Assembly (NCBI GenBank): GCA_021850485.1
Contig: JAJZLY010000030.1
Location: 10,649-74,648, forward strand
Source of the DNA: Bacillota bacterium
GTDB lineage: Bacteria; Bacillota; Sulfobacillia; JAJZYS01; JAJZLH01
DNA length: 64,000 bases
Direction of reading: 5' to 3'
Shown one piece after another: positions 44,518 through 51,972 of this stretch (the stretch's first letter is position 1; each line of letters begins with the position of its first letter). Made by a program: the position numbers and the translations under genes. Under the pieces are notes generated by a model, which was given only the letters and a program-made list of their open reading frames with translations, was not told the DNA's origin and ran no database searches.

Positions 44518-47392
44518 GACGCACCTGCTCGCCTGCGGGCCCCTGGTGCACCTCGGGGGCGGGGCGGGGGGCGCCAGCGGTGCTCAGGGCGGCCACGGCG
44601 TGGTGTAAGACGGCCTGCGATTGCTTGCCGTCTGTCGGGAAGGTGGCCGTGCTGGTGGCCACGCTGATCCCGAAGTCACTGGCGCACTGGCCCCGCCCAA
44701 TGGCTGTTTTCAGGCGCAGAGACAAAGACTCCGCCGAGCGCTGGCGGGCGCCAGATGCGATCACGGCGAGGGTGTCTGCGTTAAGACGGGCCGGGAAGTC
44801 GCCTCGCCGGCAGCGCGCTCGGACGGTGGCGCCTGCTTCGGCCAGCAGTTGATCGACTGAGACCTGGCCGAACATCTCAGTCAATCGGCTGAGCTGCTCC
44901 AGTTGGAACAAAAGCACGGAATAAGAGCGGTGGCCGCGCACCGACTGGGCGGTCTGCCGGTCCAACTGGTCCATAAAAGCCTGGCGATTGGCCAGGCCGC
45001 TCACCGGATCGGTCAGAGCAAGATGCTCCAGTTCGTCCTGGCGTCGCTGGCGATAGCAGATCAGACTGACCAGTCCCGAGAATACTTCGAGCATTGATCG
45101 CACCGGCGCTGGGAAGGCGTCTGGCTTGCGGCTCTCGATGTTCAACACGCCGATCACGGTGCCGTCCACAATCAGCGGCAGGGCCAATTCGGAGCGCACT
45201 TCAGGGTTCCCCATCAGGTAGATGGGGTCGGACAGGACATTTGGCACGTAATACGGCCGGGCGTTGCGCGCAACCCAGGCGCAGACGCCGCGCTGGCCCT
45301 GAGTGGCCATCCGCAGATCGCCGATCACGTGCCGGCTGTAGCCGCGCTCACTGGCCACGTAGAGCTCCTGGTGCAATCCGTCAAGGAGCAGTACGGATCC
45401 GAGCTCGGTCGCGAACAGGTCCTCCAACGCCCTGAGCACAAAGTCGAGCAACTCCTGTTGGCTCATGGCGGCTTGCCCCATGGTGAATAGGGCCTCCGTC
45501 AGTGCGCCTGGCTCAAGCGTGGTGAGGATGTGCTGTTGGACCGACTCTGGCTGAGGGAGCGCCATCGGCGCACCGGCCTGCTCGGCAGGCGCGGCGGCGA
45601 CCAATTCTGGCTCGGAAAGCAGGCGAAAGGCCTCCACCACAGCCGGATCAAACTGGCGCCCCTGCTCCCGGATCAACTCCTCTTGGGCCTCTGCATGGGT
45701 GAATGGCTGGCGGTACGGACGGACGCTGGTCATGGCGTCGAACGAATCCGCCACCGAGAAGATGCGGGCGAGCAGAGGGATGGACTCGGTAGCCAGTCCC
45801 TCTGGGTAGCCGGTGCCGTCGTAGCGCTCATGATGACAGCGCACAACGTCGAGGCCTTTGCCTAAAAAGTCCAGGTGGGAGAGCATGCGGTAGCCAAGGG
45901 TCGGGTGCGCCTGCATGATCTGGCGCTCTTCCGCGGTCAGCGGACCAGGCTTGGACAAGATGGCGTCTGGTACGCCGATCTTGCCAATGTCATGCAGGTG
46001 GGCGCCCCACTCCAGGTGCAACAGATCCTCCCGGCCCAACCCCATCCGCCTGCCCAGCGCCACGGCAATCCGCACCGCCCGGTCGGAATGGCCCATGGTG
46101 CCGGGATCGCGCAGACCAAGAGCGTCTCCGAGCGCGGCCAAGGTGGCGGTGTAGCCACTCCACAGGGCCTCCTGACGGCGCTCGCTCTCGGCGTGTAAAT
46201 CAGTCAGCATGGCCACCTGGTGCAGGGTCCGCGCTCGGGCGTAGGCTCCGGCCATCGCCAGCGCCGTCTGCTCGGCGGCCATTCTGACCAGGCGGACTTC
46301 GGCGCTGCCGTAGCGCACTGGCGGTCGGGCGGCGACTGCCAGAACGCCGACCAGTTGGCTCAGCATGCGAATCGGCACCACCAGTAGGGTATGGGCGCCG
46401 GCCTTGGTCAGCGGGGCGGGCACTGGCCAAGGCGAAGCGGCCAAGGACGGTAAGAGCAAAGCGTCCTTGCCGCGAGCGGCAGTGGAGATGACGTCTGCAG
46501 CGCTCTCATAGGCTAGGTCTGTCATCGCCTCTGGCCACTGCCTGCCGACGCCGAGCGACAGGATCCGCTGATCCTCATCCGGCGTGTAGACGGCCAGGAA
46601 GTCAGCGGGGAGAATCGTTGCCAGAGGTTCTAGAAGGGCGCTGGCGATGTCGCTAGGCTCATCCAGCGTGAGCAGGCGGGAGGCGAAGTTGGACATGGCC
46701 TCGACCCGATCGGTGCGCCGGCCTGAGGGCGGTGCCAAAATGCTGCTGTCGTAGAGGGCGGAGCCGAGAAGGGCACAGGCCCGGCGCACCGTCTCGGCCT
46801 CCAGCGCCGTCAAGACCCGCTCGCTGGTGAAGGCGAGAGAAAGCAAGCCCAGCGGCCGGCCCAGGCTGACCAGCGTCCCGGTGAGGTGCCAGCGCAGGCC
46901 CGACGATTTGCCAGCGCCTTGCTCCAGACGCTCGCAACCCTCCATCCGTCGGCCCTGGGGCAGCAGGTCGCGGCCAAAGTTGCGCTGGCAGATGCACGGG
47001 GACCAAGCCAGGCCGGCCATGGTGTCCGCCGCCAGCTGCTTTGGCACCTGCCAGGTTGCGAGCAGCGAGAAGCTGGAGTTGGAGCGCCGGCCGTGCACCC
47101 AACCCGCGGCGGCACCCAAGGCAAGGCCGAGATGGGCCAAAAAATGTTCCGTCAGCGTCCTCGGGTCAGTCCCCTGCATGAGTTCGTCCGCCAAGTCGGC
47201 CAGGAGGCTACGGGCCTTGGCGGGTGTCAGGTGGGACGGTGTGATGATAATCCCTCCGCACAAGCTGTCTGGCGCCAGGAACAGACATACCTGCCATCTG
47301 GACGGGACCGGATTGCCTGCCCTGTTCGACGTCTCGAAGGACGTTCCCTGTGCGTGGCCAAACAGGGACCCGCACCTAGTCGGCGAAGCCAA
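44504..47392 (-). CDS. GAF/HD-GYP/GAF protein with degenerate GGDEF domain
   Basis: Up to 962 residues. Two N-terminal GAF-like regions are followed by a complete HD-GYP domain: HLHDIGKIGVPDAIL near residue 467 and HHERYDGTGYPEG, so cyclic-di-GMP hydrolysis is plausible. A third GAF (GVCAWVARNARPYYVPNV) precedes a C-terminal GGDEF fold starting LALTDPVSGLANRQAFMDQL. There the signature GGDEF is replaced by NADTL near residue 872, so cyclase activity should be lost. Start is unclear: a TTG at 47392 has no ribosome binding site, while GGAGGG at 47252-47257 sits before ATT/ATC codons. It overlaps nuoN's end and is divergent from the flippase gene. Confidence 0.88.
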   Translation of the reverse strand: MASPTRCGSLFGHAQGTSFETSNRAGNPVPSRWQVCLFLAPDSLCGGIIITPSHLTPAKARSLLADLADELMQGTDPRTLTEHFLAHLGLALGAAAGWVHGRRSNSSFSLLATWQVPKQLAADTMAGLAWSPCICQRNFGRDLLPQGRRMEGCERLEQGAGKSSGLRWHLTGTLVSLGRPLGLLSLAFTSERVLTALEAETVRRACALLGSALYDSSILAPPSGRRTDRVEAMSNFASRLLTLDEPSDIASALLEPLATILPADFLAVYTPDEDQRILSLGVGRQWPEAMTDLAYESAADVISTAARGKDALLLPSLAASPWPVPAPLTKAGAHTLLVVPIRMLSQLVGVLAVAARPPVRYGSAEVRLVRMAAEQTALAMAGAYARARTLHQVAMLTDLHAESERRQEALWSGYTATLAALGDALGLRDPGTMGHSDRAVRIAVALGRRMGLGREDLLHLEWGAHLHDIGKIGVPDAILSKPGPLTAEERQIMQAHPTLGYRMLSHLDFLGKGLDVVRCHHERYDGTGYPEGLATESIPLLARIFSVADSFDAMTSVRPYRQPFTHAEAQEELIREQGRQFDPAVVEAFRLLSEPELVAAAPAEQAGAPMALPQPESVQQHILTTLEPGALTEALFTMGQAAMSQQELLDFVLRALEDLFATELGSVLLLDGLHQELYVASERGYSRHVIGDLRMATQGQRGVCAWVARNARPYYVPNVLSDPIYLMGNPEVRSELALPLIVDGTVIGVLNIESRKPDAFPAPVRSMLEVFSGLVSLICYRQRRQDELEHLALTDPVSGLANRQAFMDQLDRQTAQSVRGHRSYSVLLFQLEQLSRLTEMFGQVSVDQLLAEAGATVRARCRRGDFPARLNADTLAVIASGARQRSAESLSLRLKTAIGRGQCASDFGISVATSTATFPTDGKQSQAVLHHAVAALSTAGAPRPAPEVHQGPAGEQVRPSGR

Positions 47393-47417
47393 AACCGTTG
47401 CCTGGGGAGGTTGGTGG

Positions 47418-48968
47418 GTGCCAAAACATTTCCTGCGCGGCGCCTTCCTTCTGGCCGTGGCTGGATTTCTGACGAGCGTGCTCGGCCTCTACCGGCTACT
47501 GCTCCCTGCGCTGATCGGGGCGCAGGGCGTGGGCCTCTACCAGATGGCCTATCCCATCTACGGCATCTTGTTCATCTTGTCGACCGGCGGTCTGCCGGTG
47601 GCCATCTCGAAGATGGTGGCAGATCGCCTGGCTCGTGGCGACGTGGCCGGCAGCGGGCGCGTGTTCCGCCTTTCGATGCGGGCCTTGGGGCTGGGCGGAC
47701 TGGTGCTCGGCGTGGCCATGGCCGCTTCGGCAGGGACGCTGGCTGCCAACGTGGCCCGCGACCCGCGGGCGGCCCTCTCCATCTTGGCCATCTCGCCGGC
47801 CATCGTGCTCACGGGCCTCGCCGCGGTGTGGCGCGGTCACTTCCAGGGCCGGCAGGACATGGTGCCCACCGCTCTGTCCCAATTGGTCGACCAGGCCGTG
47901 CGGGTGGTGTTCATCGTCGTGCTGGTCGTTGTGCTCAGACCGTACGGATTGGCTGTCCAGGCAGCCGGTGCCACCTTTGCGGCGGTGATTGGCATGGCGG
48001 CGGACCTGGCGGTGCTGATGGCCTATCGCCGGCGCCACCCGGTGCCGGCGGCTGGCAGGGACCGCACACCCGATCGCCATCTGCTCGGTGAATTGTTGCT
48101 GCTGGCGCTGCCGGTGGCGGCCGCCACCTTGGTGGTGCCCCTGATGCAGCTGGGCGATCTCGTGCTGGTGCCGACCTTGCTGCTGCACAGCGGACTTGCC
48201 CTGTCGGCGCGCACTGCCCTGTACGGAGAATTGTCCGGCTACGCCTTTCCGGTGATGCTGTTGCCGTCTGTCGCCACCTTTGCCGTGGCGGTGGCGATTG
48301 TGCCGTCGCTGGCCGAGGCGGCGGCCAGGGGCGACCGTCCGACCCTGATTCGACGTGCGGCGGATGGGTTGCGCGCCACTGCCATGGTTGCCATTCCGTC
48401 CACCATCGGCCTGTGGGTGCTGGGCACGCCGATCATGGTCCTTCTCTTTCACACGCCCACAGCCGGTCCGATGCTAACCATGCTCGCCCTGTCGGTGCTC
48501 GGGCTGGGCCTGCTTCAAGTCGCCGCTGGCATCTTGCAGGGAGTGGGCCGGGCCAACTTGCCGCTGTACGGCATCTGCGCCGGCTTCGTGCTCAAGATGG
48601 TGCTGACCGTGGTCCTGATGCCAACCATGGGTGTGGCTGGCGCCGCCCTGGCCACCTCTGTCGGTATGCTGGCTGCCGGAGCCATCACCCTGTTGCTGGC
48701 CTGGCGTCTGATCGGCACGCCGATCTGGCTGAAGGACGGGGTGCTACGGCCCATGGCCGGAGTGCCGTTGATGGCAGCGGTGCTGTGGTGGACCACCAGC
48801 CATCCCGGCTTGGCGGGCAGTCACAGCCGGCTGTGGGGGCTGATCGAAGTGTTGGCCGGGGCTTGTGCCTATGCGCTGGGCTCCTTAGTGATGGGCGGGT
48901 GGAGTCGCCAAGAACGTGCCCATCTGCTTCGCCACCCGCTTGCCACCCTGATGGGCCGTGACCGATGA
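47418..48968 (+). CDS. SpoVB/MurJ-type MOP-superfamily flippase
   Basis: 516 residues with about 14 hydrophobic helices. The start FLRGAFLLAVAGFLTSVLGLYR and YQMAYPIYGILFILSTGGLPVAISKMVA are typical of SpoVB/YabM-type polysaccharide or lipid II flippases. GTG 47418 has GGGGAGG 7 bases upstream. In Bacillus SpoVB is needed for spore cortex; since neighbouring spore genes are missing here, a vegetative lipid II or polysaccharide role is possible. Confidence 0.9.
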   Translation: MPKHFLRGAFLLAVAGFLTSVLGLYRLLLPALIGAQGVGLYQMAYPIYGILFILSTGGLPVAISKMVADRLARGDVAGSGRVFRLSMRALGLGGLVLGVAMAASAGTLAANVARDPRAALSILAISPAIVLTGLAAVWRGHFQGRQDMVPTALSQLVDQAVRVVFIVVLVVVLRPYGLAVQAAGATFAAVIGMAADLAVLMAYRRRHPVPAAGRDRTPDRHLLGELLLLALPVAAATLVVPLMQLGDLVLVPTLLLHSGLALSARTALYGELSGYAFPVMLLPSVATFAVAVAIVPSLAEAAARGDRPTLIRRAADGLRATAMVAIPSTIGLWVLGTPIMVLLFHTPTAGPMLTMLALSVLGLGLLQVAAGILQGVGRANLPLYGICAGFVLKMVLTVVLMPTMGVAGAALATSVGMLAAGAITLLLAWRLIGTPIWLKDGVLRPMAGVPLMAAVLWWTTSHPGLAGSHSRLWGLIEVLAGACAYALGSLVMGGWSRQERAHLLRHPLATLMGRDR

Positions 48969-49822
48969 GCGGCGTGGTGACGGTGGTCGGACTTGGGCTG
49001 GGCCGAGACGTGCCGCACGACGTGGTGGTGCCTGCGCCACTGCGGGCCTTGGGTGCAGCCGTGCTCCAAGAGCTGAAACCGGGACTGAAAATCGGACTTG
49101 TGGGTGGCCCGGAGCGGGCCGATCCGTGGCTGCGCGTGCTGAAACGGCGCATCAGCCAAGCGGGGCTGACCATGCAGGTCATCTACGGTCAACCCCTGGC
49201 CCACGGCCTCACCGGCCAGGATGCCCCGGTGGTGACAGGTGGGCCCCTGCTCCCGGGGCAGATCCTGTGGGCAGGACAGGGCCGCTTTCAGCCGCGCCGG
49301 CACGGACTACTCAATCCGACCGAGCGCCTGAAGATCTTCGTGGATGTGCGCCGTGCTGGCCGCTGGACCACGGTGGCGGAGGCCACGGGCGAGCAGCGCG
49401 GCGCCCTCACCGCCTTCTGGCGGGCGGACGGCCCGCAGCTGGCACAGATGGTGCGGCTGGCCACCGTAATGTCAGCCCTACGCGGTCCGGGGGGATGTCC
49501 CTGGGACCAAGCCCAGACCCATCTCAGCCTGCGGCCATTTGTCTTGGAAGAGGCCCAGGAGGTCGCCGAGGCGATCTTGCAGGGAGACGACGCCCATCTC
49601 GAAGAGGAGCTGGGAGACCTGTTGCTGCAGGTGGTCTTTCACAGTCAGCTGGCCCAGGAACGCTCTGCGTTCGACCTGGACCACCTGGCGGCTGCCCTCA
49701 GCGACAAACTGATTCGCCGCCATCCCCACGTCTTTGCAGAACAAACGGCCGCCACCCCTGAGCAGGTGGTGGCGCTTTGGCAGGCGATCAAGGCTGCAGA
49801 GAGATCTGGAAGCCAGGGCTAG
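48965..49822 (+). CDS. mazG: MazG-family nucleotide pyrophosphohydrolase with eroded N-domain (YabN-like)
   Basis: 285 residues. The C-terminal half is a single MazG domain: MSALRGPGGCPWDQAQTHLS, LEEAQEVAEAI and EEELGDLLLQVVFHSQLA supply the metal-binding acids. The N-terminal part begins like a tetrapyrrole methylase (VVTVVGLGLG) but is much shorter than in YabN and lacks later methylase motifs. Likely hydrolyses non-canonical or excess NTPs. GTGA-type coupling to the flippase gene. Confidence 0.88.
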   Translation: MSGVVTVVGLGLGRDVPHDVVVPAPLRALGAAVLQELKPGLKIGLVGGPERADPWLRVLKRRISQAGLTMQVIYGQPLAHGLTGQDAPVVTGGPLLPGQILWAGQGRFQPRRHGLLNPTERLKIFVDVRRAGRWTTVAEATGEQRGALTAFWRADGPQLAQMVRLATVMSALRGPGGCPWDQAQTHLSLRPFVLEEAQEVAEAILQGDDAHLEEELGDLLLQVVFHSQLAQERSAFDLDHLAAALSDKLIRRHPHVFAEQTAATPEQVVALWQAIKAAERSGSQG

Positions 49823-49900
49823 GCCACTGCGAGTCAGGTGGTTTGTCTGTGTTATGGGCGCTGGCTGGCTCTGGTGAAGGAGACGCTAGAGTCAATGGGG

Positions 49901-49979
49901 GAAAGCCTTTTCGGGCTTTCGGCCAGGTGCCCTTGAAGGCTGGACAGTGCGATCGGGGAGCATCTGGACTGGCCGAAAG
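49901..49979 (+). promoter_or_regulatory. Switch-like inverted repeats in the hup leader
   Basis: GAAAGCC (49901-49907) pairs with GGCTTTC (49914-49920). The overlapping CTTTCGGCCAG (49916-49926) is an exact 11-base complement of CTGGCCGAAAG (49969-49979). Only one of the two helices can form at a time, an arrangement like an attenuator. The 266-base gap before hup otherwise shows no gene. The first hairpin may also simply end mazG transcription. Confidence 0.45.
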
Positions 49980-50088
49980 GCGACGCTGAGATCGGGGCAT
50001 TTCAGTGGTCCGGGACTGGAAAAGAAGGAATGGCGTAGGTTTGCGAGAAGTTGTGGGTCCGAATGCCGAAAGGAAGGAGGGGATAGGT

Positions 50089-50367
50089 ACGAACAAGGCG
50101 GAGCTGGTAGGCAAGATTGCCGACCACACAGGGCTCACCAAGAAGAGCGCAGAGAAGGCGGTCAACGCTTTCGTCAGCACTGTTCAGGGTGCGCTGAAGT
50201 CTGGAGACAAGGTATCGCTGGTGGGCTTCGGTACGTTCGAGGTGCGCCACCGTAGCGCTCGCAAGGGTCGCAACCCTCAGACCGGGCAGGTCATCTCGAT
50301 CAAGGCAAGCAAGGTCCCGGCGTTTAAGGCGGGTAAAGCCCTCAAGGAAACTGTGGGCGGTCGCTGA
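50089..50367 (+). CDS. hup: DNA-binding protein HU, apparent ACG start
   Basis: 92 residues, same length as B. subtilis HBsu. [38 protein letters not shown] and [10 protein letters not shown] are the HU signatures. The codon where the family has Met is ACG (50089), with AAGGAGG 8 bases before it. The nearest ordinary start in frame is about 28 codons upstream (GTG 50005), which would place the ribosome binding site inside the gene and add a non-conserved tail. I infer ACG initiation, or a base error for ATG. Confidence 0.93.
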   Translation, partial: TNKAELVGKIADHTGLTKKSAEKAVNAFVSTVQGALKSGDKVSLVGFGTFEVRHRSARKGRNPQTGQVISIKASKVPAFKAGKALKETVGGR

Positions 50368-50383
50368 GTCGGAGATCCTGAGG

Positions 50384-50411
50384 AAGGCCGACCTTCGGGT
50401 CGGCCTTCTTG
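50384..50411 (+). terminator. Rho-independent terminator after hup
   Basis: AAGGCCGACC and GGTCGGCCTT form a 10-bp perfect stem closed by a TTCG tetraloop, followed by CTTG; a stable hairpin with a weak T tail. Confidence 0.8.
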
Positions 50412-50425
50412 CGTCCCGAGAGGAT

Positions 50426-50704
50426 GTGGCGGCGACGAGACTGGACAAGTTTTTGCAACTTAGCCGCTTGGTCAAGCGCCGAACCTTGGCCAAAGAACTG
50501 GCTGATGCGGGCCGGGTTCTGCTGAACGAGAAGACGGCAAAGGCCTCGGCAGACGTGAGGGTGGGGGATCGGATCCAGGTTCGCATCGGCAACTGGCAGG
50601 TAAAAGCCACGGTCCTGACGGTACCGGGTGCCGGGAAAGTGGCGCGAGGCGCTCCGCTGGTCGAGATCTCGGAGCGAAGTCAGAGGCAGTCAGCGGACGA
50701 ATGA
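50426..50704 (+). CDS. rqcP: S4-domain protein RqcP (YabO/Hsp15-like)
   Basis: 92 residues. RLDKFLQLSRLVKRRTLAKELADAG is an S4 RNA-binding motif, followed by GRVLLNEKTAKASADVRVGD. RqcP assists RqcH in the ribosome-associated quality control of stalled 50S subunits. GTG start. It lies between hup and divIC as in Bacillus (yabO). Confidence 0.93.
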   Translation: MAATRLDKFLQLSRLVKRRTLAKELADAGRVLLNEKTAKASADVRVGDRIQVRIGNWQVKATVLTVPGAGKVARGAPLVEISERSQRQSADE

Positions 50705-50737
50705 GCACGGTGGGCAGCTATTGCGCCCACCGTGCTC
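50703..50737 (+). terminator. Hairpin after rqcP
   Basis: GAGCACGGTGGGC and GCCCACCGTGCTC make a 13-bp perfect stem with a 9-base loop that overlaps the rqcP stop codon. No T run follows. Confidence 0.65.
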
Positions 50738-50786
50738 GTGTCTAGCAGGAATCATGACCGCTGGCGAGAATCAACGCGGACCGAAG

Positions 50787-50818
50787 TTATACACAAAATG
50801 TTGATAAAATGTGGACAA
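50787..50818. promoter_or_regulatory. DnaA-box cluster upstream of the small HTH gene and divIC
   Basis: TTATACACA (50787-50795) is a perfect TTATNCACA box. On the other strand, 50799-50807 reads TTATCAACA and 50810-50818 reads TTGTCCACA, each one mismatch from TTATCCACA. The three lie within 32 bases in the most AT-rich stretch nearby, 18-50 bases before the HTH gene. Confidence 0.55.
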
Positions 50819-50835
50819 AGTGAAGGAGACAGCCG

Positions 50836-51078
50836 GTGAAGATCGAAATCCGGGGAGCCGAGCGACTCTCCTTCCGAGAGCGCCAGGTCGTGGTCCTTAA
50901 GGAGACCGGCCTAAGCGCTGACGAGATTGCCCGCCGTTTGGGCATCAGTCAGGCGTCGGTCGCTACGTTGTACCACCGGGCCAAGGCCAAGGGCTATCAG
51001 GTTGTGATCGTGATCGAGGGCGACCCGCTCTCTCTGGCGGGCGGCGAGACAGACGACGAAGAGGGGCTGGAAGCATGA
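50836..51078 (+). CDS. Small HTH protein (LuxR/sigma-region-4-like)
   Basis: 80 residues. LSFRERQVVVLKETGLSADEIARRLGISQASVATLYHRAKAKG is a helix-turn-helix of the type in LuxR, sigma-70 region 4 and Tfx proteins. A short acidic C-terminal tail follows. GTG start with AAGGAGA upstream. It occupies the place of yabP/yabQ between rqcP and divIC and overlaps divIC by 4 bases, so it may be an autoregulator of a cell-division operon; that is inference. Confidence 0.8.
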   Translation: MKIEIRGAERLSFRERQVVVLKETGLSADEIARRLGISQASVATLYHRAKAKGYQVVIVIEGDPLSLAGGETDDEEGLEA

Positions 51079-51422
51079 TCAACCGGCAGCCAATCAGGGA
51101 GTTGGTCGCGCCGGCCGAGGATCATTTTGTCCTGCCGTTGCCGCACCGCTCTCTGCACATTCGCTGGAGCCGCATGCTGATCGCCGCCGGTGTCCTATAC
51201 CTGGCTGTGATGAGCGTATGGGGAGCGGTGGTCACTATGCAGCTCTCGGCCCAGAAGGCGGCGCTATTGGCTCAGGTACGGACCCAGCAGGCGGCCAATG
51301 CCCAACTCCAAAGTCAGATCCGCTCGTACAGCGGAACCCAAGGTCGGGACGCGGCGATTCAGTCCCAATTCGGCTTAGTACCCGCAGGACAGATTCCGGT
51401 CACGGTACAGACCACGCCCTGA
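51075..51422 (+). CDS. divIC: Septum formation initiator DivIC (FtsB family)
   Basis: 115 residues: a cytoplasmic N-terminus, one membrane helix (MLIAAGVLYLAVMSVWGAVV) and a coiled coil (QLSAQKAALLAQVRTQQAAN). This is the FtsB/DivIC layout; it acts with FtsL and DivIB in the divisome. Position before the S1-domain gene matches Bacillus. Confidence 0.9.
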   Translation: MINRQPIRELVAPAEDHFVLPLPHRSLHIRWSRMLIAAGVLYLAVMSVWGAVVTMQLSAQKAALLAQVRTQQAANAQLQSQIRSYSGTQGRDAAIQSQFGLVPAGQIPVTVQTTP

Positions 51423-51431
51423 TCGTTTCCG

Positions 51432-51459
51432 TTGACAGGCAAGGGGTCGGTGCTACAAT
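51432..51459 (+). promoter_or_regulatory. Promoter of the S1-domain gene
   Basis: Perfect TTGACA, a 16-base spacer and TACAAT, 43 bases before the TTG start codon. Confidence 0.75.
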
Positions 51460-51502
51460 CAAGGGGCACTAGACCCGGCGTGCTGCGGAAAGCGGGGAGA
51501 CC

Positions 51503-51958
51503 TTGGCGGAATCGGATATCGAAGTTGGCCAGATCGTCGAAGGCGTGGTCACCGGAATCACCCACTTCGGCGCTTTTGTTTTGCTGCCAGGTGGAAAGAC
51601 CGGTTTGGTGCACATTTCGGAGATTGCGGATAGTTATGTGCGCGACGTGCACGAATTTCTTAAGGAGAATGATCCGGTCAAGGTGAAGGTGTTGTCGTTC
51701 GACGGCGTCAACAAGATCGCCCTGTCCATCCGGCAGGCTGCGCCGCGCACTGCGGCGCCGGCGTTTGCACCTGGTGCGGATGGCGCACGGCCGATCGGCC
51801 GGCCGCTACGCTCTGGACCACCTCGCTCGAGCGCAAATCGAGGCACCTTCGAAGACAAACTGACCAAATTTCTCAAGGAGTCCGACGAGAAACTGACCGC
51901 CCTGCGTCGCCATCAGGACAAGCGCGGCCACCACGGGGGCCGGCCCGCCAGCCACTGA
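51503..51958 (+). CDS. S1-domain RNA-binding protein (YabR-like)
   Basis: 151 residues. One S1 domain: VGQIVEGVVTGITHFGAFVL, GKTGLVHISEIADSYVRDV, ENDPVKVKVLSFDGVNKIALSI, then a low-complexity Ala/Pro and basic tail. TTG start with GGGGAG just upstream. A likely general RNA/ribosome-associated protein. Confidence 0.92.
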   Translation: MAESDIEVGQIVEGVVTGITHFGAFVLLPGGKTGLVHISEIADSYVRDVHEFLKENDPVKVKVLSFDGVNKIALSIRQAAPRTAAPAFAPGADGARPIGRPLRSGPPRSSANRGTFEDKLTKFLKESDEKLTALRRHQDKRGHHGGRPASH

Positions 51959-51972
51959 GGCCGACGTCAGCT

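Noticed and set aside
50005-50088. Upstream GTG start for hup
   Set aside because: It would add about 28 non-conserved residues and bury a strong ribosome binding site in the coding region.
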